Part shown: in pieces, positions 1-10,978 of the stretch | How the letters are laid out: each line of letters opens with the position of its first letter | Numbering within the stretch: the stretch's first letter is position 1 | Assembly (NCBI GenBank): GCA_964036195.1 | Contig: OZ038456.1 | Location: forward strand, 3,286,001 to 3,350,000 | Length of the DNA: 64,000 bases | From: Sphaerolaimus hirsutus | Lineage: Eukaryota > Nematoda > Chromadorea > Monhysterida > Sphaerolaimidae | Direction: 5' to 3' | Program-made: the position numbers and the translations under genes | Notes under the pieces: generated by a model | Database searches by the model: none | What the model was told of the DNA's origin: nothing | Seen by the model: the letters and a program-made list of their open reading frames with translations, nothing else

Positions 1-1044
1 AAAATCAAGTTAAGCGTGGAATTGACCTCCACGTATAGTTTTTTACATTTTAGAGAAAAAATTTCGGCATTATAGTCCATTTCAGTCCTGAGATTTTGTT
101 CATTCCGATTTTCAGTAAAATCACAATTTTCATATCGAAAGTTCACATATCCATCTCAAATCCCCTATGAAAAACAGAAGTTTCACGTCGAAATTCACAT
201 ATTCATCACAGACCACTTGAGTTTCATCTCATAAGTTCATAAGTTCACAAGTCCAAAAAATATTTTCATTTCCATTTCCGATGCACCGTTAGGAAGTTAT
301 TTACATTTCAAGTTCAAATTTTTTAAATTTAATTTAAATTTGGGTGGTTTACAAAATATGACATAACTCCCAAAATTCGGGATCGGGATTGGCTTTTTAG
401 GATCTCGGTCAATGTCAATGTTGAGGTCAATGTTCGATATTTATGTTCGACATCAATTAATTGATTCAATCATCGCATGTTGCACCGACGTCTCTCGCAA
501 ACAAACCCAATCAAAACATCATGACTCGCAATCAATCGGTGTGGGCAGTGGGGGTGGGGGGGGTATGCGTCAAACATTGAGCTCAGAAGCCAAACACAAA
601 GGGACATCCATTGTTATGTGTACTTCCATTCTTCTTTGCCCTTTGTGTTTGCCGCCTGAGTTCACATACCTCCCCACGCCACCCGCCCGCGCGCCCGGAT
701 GGCATCTAGCCCGCTTGGCACCTGGCCCCAGCCGTCCGCTTGGCACCTACGCCACCGCCCGCTTAGCATCCAGCATTGGATAGATGCCAAGCAGGTCTAG
801 ATGCCAAGCAGGCAGAAATCCATGCTATCCGGGCCCAGATGCCAAGCGGATTAGATGCCATTTAGGCCTGACCCATTTTGTAATCCCCCATGCCATGCTA
901 ACCCCATCTAAAATACATGACTAAAGGGTCTACATGACTAGCGGGTATTACATGTCTAGAAGGCCTACATCTACGTGTAGGTTAACAGAGGAAACCTAAC
1001 TCTACTCGATCATAAAATTCCCATAAGCAAACCAGCCCACTCAC
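1..1044. other. Left-edge intron sequence, no exon recognised
   Basis: This stretch lies 3' of the last striatin exon seen in the window, so it is probably intron. I see no further striatin exon here. It holds a fold-back built from GATGCCAAGC-type units at about 700-860, where copies in both orientations face each other around 775, and a piece of the GGGATCGGGATTGG repeat family near 378-410. No coding frame has a credible protein. Confidence 0.5.
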
Positions 1045-1208
1045 AGCACATTCGAGTGCCAGGTCAAACGGGTCATTCGAAGCCTTCATGCCGAGCATGT
1101 CCAATCCCTGGCGCCAAGCGGCCATTGCATCCGCATCCATGCCACGCGGCGGCGCTGATTGGTCATCGCCGGCGGCGGCTCCGCCCCCTCCCAGGTTTGC
1201 TTCAGCGT
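1045..1208 (-). CDS. STRN: Striatin exon 9
   Basis: Acceptor AAACAG before 1208 and a consensus donor GTGAGT after 1045. The phase (2 + 54 codons) fits the preceding donor. It encodes an acidic, Gly/Ala-rich stretch with MDADAMAAWRQGLDMLGMK. Similarity to the striatin linker is weak, so membership rests on splice sites and phase. Confidence 0.6.
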
Positions 1209-4200
1209 CTGTTTTTAGAGTGGTTGGAGAGGATAAGTATACTTGGAGGGAACATGATAAGGGTGAAGTTGGATAAAACGGGATCCTGATTAGGGTTGGA
1301 AAAAAACGTTTTTTTAACTAGATGTTTTTTAAAAAACAACGTTTTTTTTAAAGCTCCCAGATATGACCTTGTGTCAACATATATAGGTATAGCAGACAGT
1401 GGCAATACTCTGTGATGTTATATATGACCATATAATGGCTGTTGAGCCATGGGATAGCATTATAAGTGGTGATTTGTGTCAAAAATATCCATTTTTTTGT
1501 CGATACGTTCGTATATCGCCTTATAGTCGAATGTTCGTGACTTCAGGTAAAGTTTGGCATGGAATAGTGAATAAACAAGGTTATAAAAGGAGGTTGTTAC
1601 GTTGGGAGTGAAGTTACACACTGTGGAGGTACATGGAAGCACATTACCTCAATATTATATACTACACCGACATATGACGGCTTATTAACCAATGGTAGCA
1701 TATATAAATGGATACTTTGATACTAAAAATGCCACAAAACCAATGAAAACAACCACCAATGTCAATTTGTGTGTGAAATTGCGCGCTTACGCGCAAAAAT
1801 TTTGCAAAATACCTAGTGCTTAGTACTAAAAATTTCGGTCGATGTTTTTTTAATAAAAAAAACATTTCGGACGTCATGTTTTTTTTTAAAAAACAACGTT
1901 TTTAAAAAAACAACGTTTAAAAAAACAACGTTTTTTTAATAAAAAAACGTTTTAAAAAAAACATCGGCCAACCCTAATCCTGATCCCGAATCACCTGGGA
2001 AATTACGGGATTTGACATTGCCGATCGCGAAACCTCAATCCCGAAATCTCAAAAACGAATCCCGATCCTGGTCCCAAAAACTTTAAACAATCCGGATCCC
2101 GTGATCCCAACAGAAACCTGCAGTGTCCGATTTATGCCACTTTTACCGCATCCGGCGGATTTTACACCATTTTTGTGGCAAATCAGAGAAAAAACTTTAA
2201 TATCAGAACAACGTCTAAAATGTCAATCCCGTTCACGGAACCCCAATCCCGATCCCCAAAAGTCAACTCCGTTTTCACCCTAGACTGAAGTTCACCTGAT
2301 GGACCGAGCGGGCCGCGCAGCTCCATAATCATAGAGGACATGTCCTGGCGCGTTTTCTTGTGCTTCGCCTCCATCCTGTTCACAAAACGGGGTGACAATT
2401 TAGCAAAATAAAGCGACATATGCCACAACAAACTACAGCAACCTGTACTGGTCCTTCATGCGGCTGAGCGCCTGCTGGTCCACGTGCCAATTGTCGTTAT
2501 TCCGCTCGCCGCCCTGCCCCCCAGCAGCAGTGGTCGCGTCGGCGCCGGCGGCCAGAAAGTCGAATTCGTTCAGCGCCGCCTCTTCCTCCGCATTGAGCGG
2601 GGGCCCAGCGGCGGCCGCCTCGCCGCCGCCGCCGGCTTTGTTTGAGTTGGGCGGCGCGGCGCGAACTTGGGACGACTCCTCGTCGGAGTCGCTGTGAGAG
2701 ATGGACTTTGAAAATGCGATAGAGGGAAATGGGTCAGTATTGGGGTCGACCCCAGGGGTCTTTGATGGGGGGGTTGGGGGGGTTGGGGGGGGCGGCCGCC
2801 CCCCCCCCCCCCAACCGCTCGGCTATCTGCCTATCCCGGAGGCAAAATTTGGGGGAAACTTTTTGCTAGGATTTTTTGTCACCTGTACATAACAATATTA
2901 CAAAAGTCCCGAGCTTCCATTGTATCGTTAACGATACTATCACATTTTTACCCCCAAGATAAGGCAAGGTAAAATTCCAGCGCTCAAGCTAAGTTCCGAT
3001 TGCTAGAAAAAGAGACACACGAAAGACACGAAAGACGCGAAAAAATCTCCCATAAATAACAAACCTGCCATCACCAGCGGCGACCCTCTGCGCCAGTGCG
3101 AGCGCAGTGGGCTGCTGCTTCTGCTGCCCTTTGCCCTTTCCTTGGCCCTGTGCCAAAAACTCGCCAGCGTTCAGGACGGCTCGCTCGCTGTCGGCCAGCA
3201 AGCGTTCTGCTAGGCTGCGCGGCGCGCCAGAAGACCCGCTGTCGCTGTGTTTAGTTAGGGGGTTGGGATTGGAGGGGGTGGAGGGTAGGGTTCAAACGGG
3301 ATTGACTTTTCGGGATCGGGAATGATGTTTTGAGATTTCGGGATTGGTTTTTCGAGATTTCGGGATCGGGATTGGTGTCTCGGGATCGGGATTGGCATTT
3401 TTGCTGGGTGTTTTCTGGGGTTTCTTCGTTTGGAAAATGAAAAAAAAAATCTAAAATTAATTTGTGCTGAATGCGCATAAAAGTGGCTCTCCTGAAATCT
3501 CAAAAACTACTGAAAAATTACGTGAAACAATCCATGATAAGTTGTGGTGTAAACATACTTGTCGGCATTGAGCCCCAGCAAAGTGCGTACCCTCTGCGAA
3601 CGCACATCCAGTATTGTCTCGGAGTAGCCAATCTCTTGAAGATACCTGGGTAATATGGAAGGGTGTTTTACTGAGGTCACAGGTAGGGTGGCAGACGTTA
3701 CGGCCTTGCGGTAAACCGTACGGTACGGTAAATTTTCCATTTTGCGGTAAACGGTATGGTTCGGTAAATCTTCAATTTTGCGGTAAACGGTACGGTACGG
3801 TAAATCTGAAAAGTGCGGTACGCGGTACAGTACGGTAAATTTCCGATTGTCAAAAATGTATCAATGCCGGACTACATACAACTTTTACTTCATAAATTGA
3901 CACCAAATTCAATGCCACAATTTGATAAATGAACTTAAGAACACAATAACAGTATGATGACATAAAATTCCATCACCCACAATGTAGGGGCTCGATATAT
4001 AGGTTTATTCAAGGTGTAGAAGGAAGAAAAGGAAAAAATATTGCTAAAAAGTGGTGAAAAATTGCTCAAAGTATGTTAAATTTACACTTTAAGAGCGTGT
4101 TGAAGCACATGGCTTGATTGTATAAAAACATTATACCGATGTAAATCATGACTTATATCAATGAAATGAAACAGTGTTGTGAAATTTGCGCGCTTGCGCG

Positions 4201-7200
4201 CCAAAAAATTCAAAACACCACATTAATTGTCATCAATAAATTGGCATATTTAAGGTCAATCTGAGTCAAATTCACCGCATTTTCTGCGGTAAATGAGTGC
4301 GGTACGCGGTACGGTACGGTAAATTTTGGAAAATGCGGTACGCGGTACGGTACGGTAAATTTCTAAAAGTGCGGTAAACGGTACGGTACGGTACGGTAAA
4401 TTTCCCAAAAATGCGGTACAGTACAGTACGGTACGGTAAATTCTGCCACCCTAGTCACAGGTAGCATTTGAATAATATGACCTTTCGATATCGATAACTG
4501 AAATTTTTACAAAATTTTCGATGTTCAAATTGGATACGAAAAAGCTCGATAAAGAATGTCTGATAGACTTTTTGATGTCGAAGCCCATCAAGATATATAG
4601 TCCCGACTAGGGTGTCAACTAATTTTTTACGGAAAACGAAAACGGAAATTTTTTTGCACTTGACGGAAAACGGAAAAAATTTGCCTGCGGAAAGCAGAAA
4701 CGGAAAGAATTTTGCCTCCGGAAAGCGGAAAACTTCTAGCACCTGCCGGAAAACGGAAACGGACATTTTTTTGCACCTGCCGGAAAACGGAACGGAAAAA
4801 TTAGCCTGCGGAAAGCGGAAACGGCAAAGTGACACCCTAGTTTCGACCCGCAACCAACTGTCTGAGGAGCTGCCTGCCTTGGCGCCAGCTCACGTTGCTC
4901 TGCGGCTGAGAGTTCATGCTGTCAATGTCCATCGGCACCTGGTCCGGCTCCAGTTCTAGAACAGTGTGGAACATTTTCGCGAATGCACGAGAAAGTTGAC
5001 ATTTGACATGTTCACTCAAAGTTTCAACCATCGACACGAAAATGGGCCCACACAAGCTAGTTGACATCGTAAATTCGCGTCAACTCGATGACACCAAAAC
5101 AACATTTTAAACGCATCACACTTAACAGAAAAAGTGAAAATTAAGTGGCATGATGTAAAATTAACTATGCCCTATCAGATAGGAAAGTTGAAATCACATA
5201 ATTCACTAAAATTTAGTTGACACTAATTCAGTTGACATCCAGCGTGTGTGGCGCCAATGAGCGCGGCAACCTTGTAAACCAAAAACACAGACACATTTCT
5301 CATAACAAAAAAAACTCGAATGAAACCAACCATTCAAATCATCTGGAGGCAGCGTGCTCGGGTCCGGTTCTTGACCACCGTGGGTCAGTCGAAAATTCTT
5401 CAATCGTTCCTGTTTCAAACTGTATTCAAGCATTTTGATTCGCCTTATCAAATCTGACTTTAAGTTTTCTTGCCCTTTGCGTTCGCCTTGGAGAAAGCTA
5501 ACGCGCGCCTGCGATGCATTTGAAGTGTATTTATGGGGCTGGGCAGAGTCTCAAAATATCTGTCTATTTCACCCTACCCCACTGCTAAAAGTCGAAAATT
5601 GCAACAAAAAAACTTGAAAAAACGCGCGGAAACGGCATTTAGAATCGGTTCCGCACACGTTTCATCATTTTCCAATTTTTAAAACGAGGGTGGGGGGTTC
5701 GCGGGGGTTCGGCATATAGTCTTTATCAAGGTGTAGAATGAAGAAAATGGAGAAAAATCGCTAAAAATGGGGTAGAATAGCTAAAAATAGGTATATAAGC
5801 ACAGATAGTACAAAAAATAGCAGTAAATAGCAACAGGCAAGGACGTAGCCAGGGGGGGGCGGGGGCCGCCCCCCCCTTCCCTGGCCGGGCCAAAAAATGT
5901 GCCAGAAATGGCACTTCCACAAGACGATTTTTGCGTAGTTAGAAAAAATTTTGTCACACAACATATATTTGCAGTTGACCCGTATCCGCGGCCTCAAAAC
6001 CGGTAAAAAACAATAAATTCCAGTCCGTGTCGCCGTATATGCCTGTAAAATATAGACATGTACAGCTGTTTTGGCGCCATTCCCCTACTACAGAGGCAAA
6101 ATGTTAGGGGGGGGCCCCGTTCGCCGGGCCCCGTATACAATCCGCCCCCCCCCCGCTCAAAAATCCTGGCTACGTCCCTGGCAACAGGAACATGAATTAG
6201 TGAGTTTGAAGGGGCCAGGCCTATTTCGCACATAAGCCTGTTTCGCACAAACGCCCGTTTCGCACACGCATGAAGCCCGTGTCGCACAAACGCCCGTGTC
6301 GCACAAAAATGATGCCTGTGCGAAACGGGCGTTTGTGCGTCACGGGCTTCATGCGTGTGCGAAACGGGTGTTTGTGCGAAACAGGCTTATGTGCGAAACA
6401 GTGCACACCCAGTTTGAAGATGAAAATATATTAAAAAGGTATGAAAATTAGCGATTTAGCATAAGAATTGGGTGAAATTTCTCAAACATCCAGTTTCTAA
6501 AATTTTCTGAATTTTCTCAAACATCAAACTGGCTGATTGGGGGGAGGGGGTTCAGGGGATAGTCGCATCCCCCCCTTTTTTCTACTACTGCTTGAAAGAA
6601 CCGTCTTTAGGTGTTCCAACATCATCAATACCACCGGGGTATCTCTAAAAGTCTAAACGGCCGCCTAAATCTACAACAGGCAAATTTAAATCACCTGTAG
6701 CTCCGCCTTCTCCATGTCCCACTGAGCTCTCTCCATCTCAAAACGACTCCATTCGTGCTGTATGAAGTGCAGAACGCCGGGCATCGTGTACGGCATCTAG
6801 GATTTGAAGATAAAAACAATTTGAGTGAAAAAGTGAAGAATGAAAGGCGGTAGCTATCGTGAATTCATGAGAGAAAATGGAATGCACAAACACACTCAAC
6901 GGAATCGTGTCTGTGTTATATAGTTCAAACGGGATTTACTTTTTGGGATTTGGGTTGGTATTTTGAATTTTCGGGATCGGGATTGTGGGTTGGGGGTCAC
7001 TGGATTTCTAATTTTAAAAAAAACTAGAAACACACTTTAATGCCAGGGAAGTGGCACAAAAGAGACAATGGATATTTCCATTCACATTATTCAGTGCGAA
7101 AAGTCATTCTTTTCACCTTTTGCTTCAAATTTCCAGGGACGGGCCCCGATTGGGGAAGTTTTCGCGATCGAATGTTCAGACTTCGGGATTCGGGATCGGG

Positions 7201-7513
7201 ACCGCCGAATTCCGGAAATTATCGGGATTCGGAATACCGTTTGAACCCCACTGCGTTAACGCAAGTAATCGAACAATTAAAACGCGCGACCCAACTCCCC
7301 AAAAACCTCTCTGTGGGTCATCAAACACTTCTCAAAACGATCATGGACTCATAACCTCATGCTTGGCTCACTAACCTTGCCGCACTTGTCATCGATCATC
7401 TGTCGATCATCATTGCCAGCCAGTGCACCTCCCGCCTGATCGGCCTGGTCCTGCGCGGCTAGCGGCTGCTGTTGCTGCTGCCCGTAGCCCGACGACATGC
7501 TCAGCGAGACCAT
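1045..7513 (-). CDS. STRN: Striatin family protein, N-terminal half (9 exons, continues off left edge)
   Basis: Striatins are the scaffold and regulatory (B''') subunits of PP2A in the STRIPAK complex. Nine exons read in one phase give 425 residues: 7513-7376, 6796-6695, 5508-5331, 4955-4859, 3645-3559, 3244-3065, 2691-2443, 2375-2296 and 1208-1045. Diagnostic stretches are PGVLHFIQHEW and FEMERAQWDMEKAELQ (caveolin-binding and start of the coiled coil), LQGERKGQENLKSDLIRRIK (coiled coil), WRQGRQLLRQYLQEIGY and LDVRSQRVRTLLG (calmodulin-binding region and after), then EFDFLAAG and WHVDQQALSRMKDQY, which match the conserved linker before the WD40 domain. The WD40 repeats must lie left of base 1. 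Start: the first ATG at 7513, upstream of a Q-rich segment; an earlier start is not excluded. Introns carry several TIR repeats. Identification by the named motifs is firm; the last exon (1208-1045) is supported mainly by phase and splice sites. Confidence 0.9.
1289..1980. repeat. AGGGTTGG / CCAACCCT terminal-inverted-repeat element
   Basis: Begins TAGGGTTGGAAAAAAACG and ends with the complementary CGGCCAACCCTA. Both ends carry alternating T-rich and A-rich runs (AAAAAACAACGTTTTTTT). The middle (about 1350-1850) is moderately unique and recurs at 36300-36900 in reverse orientation and at 38040-38620. No transposase ORF, so non-autonomous. Confidence 0.7.
1985..2285. repeat. GGGATC-rich low-complexity repeat
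   Basis: Contains repeated AATCCCGATCCC and GGGATCGGGATT units. Related blocks occur at 3286-3405, 6924-7252 and 34415-34574, usually beginning GTTCAAACGGGAT, and the 34415 copy ends with the complement. A short repeat family with no coding content. Confidence 0.6.
2296..2375 (-). CDS. STRN: Striatin exon 8
   Basis: Acceptor GAACAG, donor GTGAAC, phase 1 + 26 codons + 1. Encodes RMEAKHKKTRQDMSSM, the basic stretch and helix that follow the conserved MKDQY of the previous exon. Confidence 0.8.
2443..2691 (-). CDS. STRN: Striatin exon 7
   Basis: Acceptor CTCACAG, donor GTTGCT. Encodes acidic SDSDEESS, a Gly/Ala tract, LNEFDFLAAG and WHVDQQALSRMKDQY. The last two correspond to the conserved striatin EFDFL and WNVDQ...LKEQY blocks. 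Confidence 0.9.
3065..3244 (-). CDS. STRN: Striatin exon 6
   Basis: Acceptor AACACAG, donor GTTTGT, 180 nt with phase 1 + 59 codons + 2. Encodes a Ser/Ala-rich and GQGKGKGQQKQQ-containing linker of low conservation. Placed by phase continuity between two well-recognised exons. Confidence 0.75.
3559..3645 (-). CDS. STRN: Striatin exon 5
   Basis: Acceptor TTACCCAG, donor GTATGT. Encodes YLQEIGYSETILDVRSQRVR and TLLGLN, nearly colinear with the YLQ-VGYTDTILDV-S-RVRALLG signature of animal striatins. Confidence 0.95.
3686..4456. repeat. AGGGTGGCAGA TIR element with internal CGGTACGGTA tandem arrays
   Basis: Left end AGGGTGGCAGACGTTACGG, right end TCTGCCACCCTA, a clear terminal inverted repeat. 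Just inside each end sit tandem units of about 30-40 bases with GCGGTAAACGGTACGGTACG. The centre (3850-4260) is AT-rich without ORF. It lies in a striatin intron. A partial left end recurs at 38984-39000. Confidence 0.75.
4606..4840. repeat. AGGGTGTCA TIR element with GGAAAACGGAAA units
   Basis: Left end CTAGGGTGTCAACTAATTTT, right end GTGACACCCTAG. The interior is a degenerate tandem array of CGGAAAACGGAAAnnnTTTTTGC. A larger copy is at 29489-30222. The striatin exon at 4955-4859 follows directly. Confidence 0.75.
4859..4955 (-). CDS. STRN: Striatin exon 4
   Basis: Acceptor TTCTAG, donor GTTGGT, phase 2 + 31 codons + 2. Encodes EPDQVPMDIDSMNSQPQSN followed by WRQGRQLLRQ, the W-KQGRQLLRQYLQ signature of striatins. 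Confidence 0.95.
5331..5508 (-). CDS. STRN: Striatin exon 3 (coiled coil)
   Basis: Acceptor CATCGCAG, donor GTTGGT, phase 59 codons + 1. Encodes ARVSFLQGERKGQENLKSDL and IRRIKMLEYSLKQERLK, the most conserved part of the striatin coiled coil. Confidence 0.95.
5841..6181. repeat. CGTAGCCAGG / CCTGGCTACG fold-back element with G/C runs
   Basis: Begins GGACGTAGCCAGGGGGGGGC and ends CAAAAATCCTGGCTACGTCC, inverted complements. Long C and G runs sit just inside each end. Related copies at 9047-9456 and 34761-35226 share the interior. No coding capacity; overlapping proline/glycine-rich ORFs are products of the runs. Confidence 0.8.
6223..6402. repeat. Short palindrome of TTCGCACAAACGCC units
   Basis: Tandem units such as TTTCGCACAAACGCCCG on the left face complementary GCGAAACGGGCGTTTGTGCG on the right, giving a hairpin of about 180 bases centred near 6312. 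No ORF of interest. Confidence 0.7.
6695..6796 (-). CDS. STRN: Striatin exon 2
   Basis: Acceptor AAATCCTAG, donor GTGATT, 34 codons in phase 0. Encodes PGVLHFIQHEWSRFEMERAQ, matching the striatin caveolin-binding region and start of the coiled coil. It contains an in-frame ATG at its first codon, so it could also be used as a start. Confidence 0.95.
7376..7513 (-). CDS. STRN: Striatin exon 1 (start codon)
   Basis: ATG at 7513-7511, donor GTTAGT after 7376, 46 codons. Encodes a low-complexity N-terminus with QQQQQ and an acidic end. Vertebrate striatins have similar poorly conserved low-complexity leaders. The reading frame may extend upstream of this ATG. Confidence 0.75.
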
Positions 7514-9046
7514 GGGGCCCCGTGCCCGACAGGTAGATTGGAACGATTTTTACACGGATGTAGAGACCTGGGTCCGGCGGTCACTTGGTATCGAGGATCG
7601 GGCGCATATGTGAAATTGGCCCGCGTCCAAGTTTATATTGGATACGGTGGATACGATTGAATATTGTATGAACGAGAGTAAACTACGCAGGATTTCGGTC
7701 CGCGTCACCGATAATGGTCGCGGAATGCGATTAAGCGAGCGGAAATAGTAGCTAATGGCGGCCGACACGCTAGTTGACACATGTATGTGACGTATGTCTA
7801 CAAACCGGTGTATCCAAACACTCTCATTGGCCAGCAGCCAATTTAACATAGGGGTATCCCCGGGTATGGAATGCAGATTTTTCTTTTTTACTGAAATATA
7901 TTTTGGATACGAAATGCACTGATTTGTCGGACGTCCGTCGGACGAACAGGTTACCGCCAGGCATTTCGCAACGAAACCAGATCGAAGAGCGCAGCGAGCC
8001 GAGAAAAACATCAATTTATCGTTCAATTGGCAGGCAAAAGGCAGCAGTGGCGGCAGGTCGGTTTATGAAAGTATTGGCACACTGCCAGCGTAAAACGGGC
8101 GGACAGCCATCGCGATGGAATGAAATGTTTACCACTGCCTTCGACGCTGAGTTCCTTCCATATTTATTTGCTTGTGAACGAGATGAGAGAGGTTCATTTG
8201 TAACACAAGATTTTTGAAAAATGACAAACCACGAGTGAACATCATGAAAATTGCACCATTAAGTATTAATTGTTCAAGATGTATAACATCGACAAAGGTA
8301 CAAAAGACTTAAATGTACAACGGTTTACAATTTTAGGTTTATCCCACACCCTGTAAAGTGAGACAGTGAGAAGTATTCTGTACTCCTGTCATGTAAATCG
8401 CTTAAAAAATCCAGAAAATGTAGGGTGGAAACAAGTGTGCATAATTTTGCATTTGGCACATACAAGGTGCAGGATTGGCCTAATGACAAACTATTTGGCG
8501 GCACTCATTTTTTTGAAGTGTACTTCAAAAGGTCTGGTGCCAGTTCCGCAAGTGGAGAAGTGAAAGCGCAAGCGGCAAAAACGAAGTGAAATGAGAAGTC
8601 GCAGATTTGGTTTTTAACATAATTTACCATTTTACTTCGCTTTTGCAAATTTACTTGCCATCACTTTTACTTTTAAATTCACTGGCGCCGCTGAATAGCC
8701 AGTCCATAATTGAATACCCCAAAGAAATTATGCCAGTGAACAGTATAACTTAAACATAAGTTTGGAATGACTGCAAACTGGCAGTTCACAAGTTTTTTTA
8801 CCGACAATTTCATTGAAAAAGCTATCTTACAGCTACAAAACATCATTTGACCCACATTGAAGAAAAATTCGGAAGAAACAAGAACCTACACCACACATCT
8901 TCAACCTTCCAAGTGTACATTATAAAGTGAAATTGAAAACTACATTACAAGGTATCTATCCACTTGAAATTGAACAAGTCGTGGACATCTTCACATTACA
9001 GTGGCAATGACCCACACTGAAATTCCATTGATTGCAGATGGCAAGG
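7514..9046. other. Intergenic region 5' of striatin
   Basis: The striatin promoter should lie in the first few hundred bases, but I see no clear TATA box. Around 7765-7800 is one end of the CACACTAGTTGACA repeat family. Around 8535-8690 is a GTTCCGCAAGTG-type end related to the element at 59953-60782. Otherwise AT-rich with no convincing ORF. Confidence 0.4.
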
Positions 9047-9456
9047 ACGTAGCCAGGCCGCCCCCTTCCCGGGTCGGACAAGAAAATATACCCAAAATGG
9101 TGCTTCCGTAAAGCGATTTTGTCGCCAGTCCGGAAAAATTTTGCGCGCAAGCGCGCATTTCGGCGCCGCACAGTATATTTTAGTTATACCTGTGGTTTAG
9201 GACCAAAAAAGCACTGAAAATTCACCCCCGTCGCTGTATATGTATGTAAAATATATACAAGTACAGCACTATTTGGCGCCAATGCCAACGCCAATGGCGC
9301 CACGGCGTCGCGCCTACGAATGGCGCTGGCGCCAAGGCGCCATTCCTTTACCACAGGGGTCAAATTTAGGGGGGGGGGGGCGCCGCCCCCCCCCCGTTCG
9401 CCGAGCTCCGTATACAATCCGCCCCCCGCTCAAAAATCCTGGCTACGTCCCTGCAG
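9047..9456. repeat. CGTAGCCAGG fold-back element, second copy
   Basis: Same ends as the 5841 copy: GGACGTAGCCAGGC on the left, ATCCTGGCTACGTCC on the right. The interior includes GCGCAAGCGCGC and GCGCCAATGGCGCCA palindromes and G/C runs. Confidence 0.8.
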
Positions 9457-9611
9457 ATGGGTGCGACATTTGTGAGACAACTTCAAGAAAGCAAAGTGTA
9501 CCCTGTTGTGTAATAGTTGTTGTCAAATTTGCAACTTGACAGTTGGATTGATGCCAGGGTAAATTCAGTGCAGTGGTGGTCTTGCAATGAACTACCACGG
9601 GGGCACTTCCA

Positions 9612-9750
9612 GACCTTGTAAAAAGCCCTGTAAAATGTCAAATGTCATGCAAAGTGTCAAAAGTCACGGTAACATGGAGAATGGAACGTACGTTTGCCAT
9701 TTTGCAGGGACTTTTTCATGACTTTTGACATTTTACAGGGTCTGGGAGTG
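9612..9750. repeat. Short fold-back, CCAGACC..TGTAAAATGTC
   Basis: CCAGACCTTGTAAAAAGCCC on the left and TTTTACAGGGTCTGG on the right are inverted; the middle has AAATGTCATGCAAAGTGTCA units. Similar units recur at 19500-19920, 20636-20950, 22675-22770 and 42125-42265. Confidence 0.6.
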
Positions 9751-9953
9751 GCATCAGCTGAATTGGCCTCGATGCCAATCTATCATGTCCACATAAATAG
9801 CTTCACAGATGTCGCACAAGTGGGTCTATTGTAGAACAATACTTTTAGCAACAGTGCTTCACATCAGGGATCGTTACGTATTTACACAGCGTGCGCAAAA
9901 TAATCATGTATCATTTGATAACATACTTTTCAATGATGTATGTAAATTGTAAA

Positions 9954-10374
9954 TACCGTATTTCCTCGAAATACCCCCCGGGGGTGATTGTTTCATAGTG
10001 GTCCCGAGAGGGGGGGGGTTAAACGAGGGGGGTATTTCGAGGGGGGGGGGGGGTTATTATTTCGCCAGAAATTTTTTCAAATCCTAGTACAAAATCGTCG
10101 TTTGTGATGTACACTGGGGTAGAAAAATGCATCAATAACTGACATGTATAGACTCCTGTAGACTAATAGTAGACCGTAGATGGTATAAACACTGTTCTAA
10201 CGTGATCACGACATTGTTTTAACGTGTGTTCTGCACTACGCAGAACACAAACTGCAGTATGTGTCATGTACGTTCTCTTTACACTCAATCTGGGGGGTAT
10301 TTCGAGGGGGGGGGTGATTGTTTCATAGTGGCCTCGAGAGGGGGGGGGGGGGGGTATTTCGAGGAAATACGGTA
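9954..10374. repeat. TACCGTATTTCCTCG TIR element (MITE-like), copy 1
   Basis: Ends are TACCGTATTTCCTCGAAATA and the complementary TTTCGAGGAAATACGGTA. TA at the outer edge fits a TA target duplication. Long G/C runs sit just inside both ends. The central 200 bases recur in copies at 21675, 26108, 30972, 40873, 58183 and 60854. No transposase, so non-autonomous. Confidence 0.8.
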
Positions 10375-10545
10375 TATTGAGAGTTCCACATATGTATTTT
10401 TTATCGTAACCACGAGTGGTGAGGTGAGACAGTGATCGTGTTGTTATGCATCATTCAAAAATCCCGGAATTGACACAGGGCTGCTAATCAGGAATCAGGA
10501 TAGATTTATATCCGCCAGCAGTGACACCGTTCTTAATGTGCCTAC

Positions 10546-10777
10546 ACACACTAGTTTTCACCGTGACTTCGTGTGAAAACTGAAATTTTTTCAAACGCAA
10601 ATTAACGAACACGGTTGAATGATTTTATTTAATTTAAATTTGAATTGAAATTAATGAAAGTTAAAATTCGAAAATTTGTAAACTAAAACAAATATAGCAT
10701 ACAATAAAAGTAGGCTGGATGTCGCCATGTGGCCATTTCAGTTTTCACATCAGTCACGGTGAAAACTAGTGTGTGTA
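10546..10777. repeat. CACACTAGTTTTCAC fold-back element
   Basis: Left end CACACACTAGTTTTCACCGT, right end CACGGTGAAAACTAGTGTGT, inverted complements about 190 bases apart with an AT-rich centre. A related copy is at 30472-30656. Confidence 0.75.
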
Positions 10778-10896
10778 GGGCCAATGTTGAATAATGCATC
10801 ACGCACTTTTACACAAATTTACATCTGGATTATATTTACCCACGTTAAAGAGAAGTACGAAAGAAACATGTTTGGGCAAAATGTGACAATAATCGT

Positions 10897-10978
10897 TCAG
10901 TTGCCGAGATCGCGACGCAGAGTGTAATCGCCGACCGCTTCGGGGGCTCCTTGGAGATTTTCCGCCGGTTCCCACGTC
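10897..10978 (-). CDS. Chromodomain protein exon 4
   Basis: Acceptor CTTCGCAG, phase 1 + 26 codons + TGA. Encodes TWEPAENLQGAPEAVGDYTL and a short basic tail. TWEPAENL completes the chromodomain begun in exon 3, despite the 4.7-kb intron. Confidence 0.85.

Noticed and set aside
3720..4450. CRISPR-like array (GCGGTAAACGGTACGG units)
   Set aside because: Eukaryotic context, units degenerate and adjacent without unique spacers, and enclosed by terminal inverted repeats.
5761..5997. Proline-rich ORFs through C/G runs (also at 9240, 26066, 34750, 58182)
   Set aside because: Caused by homopolymer runs in repeat elements.
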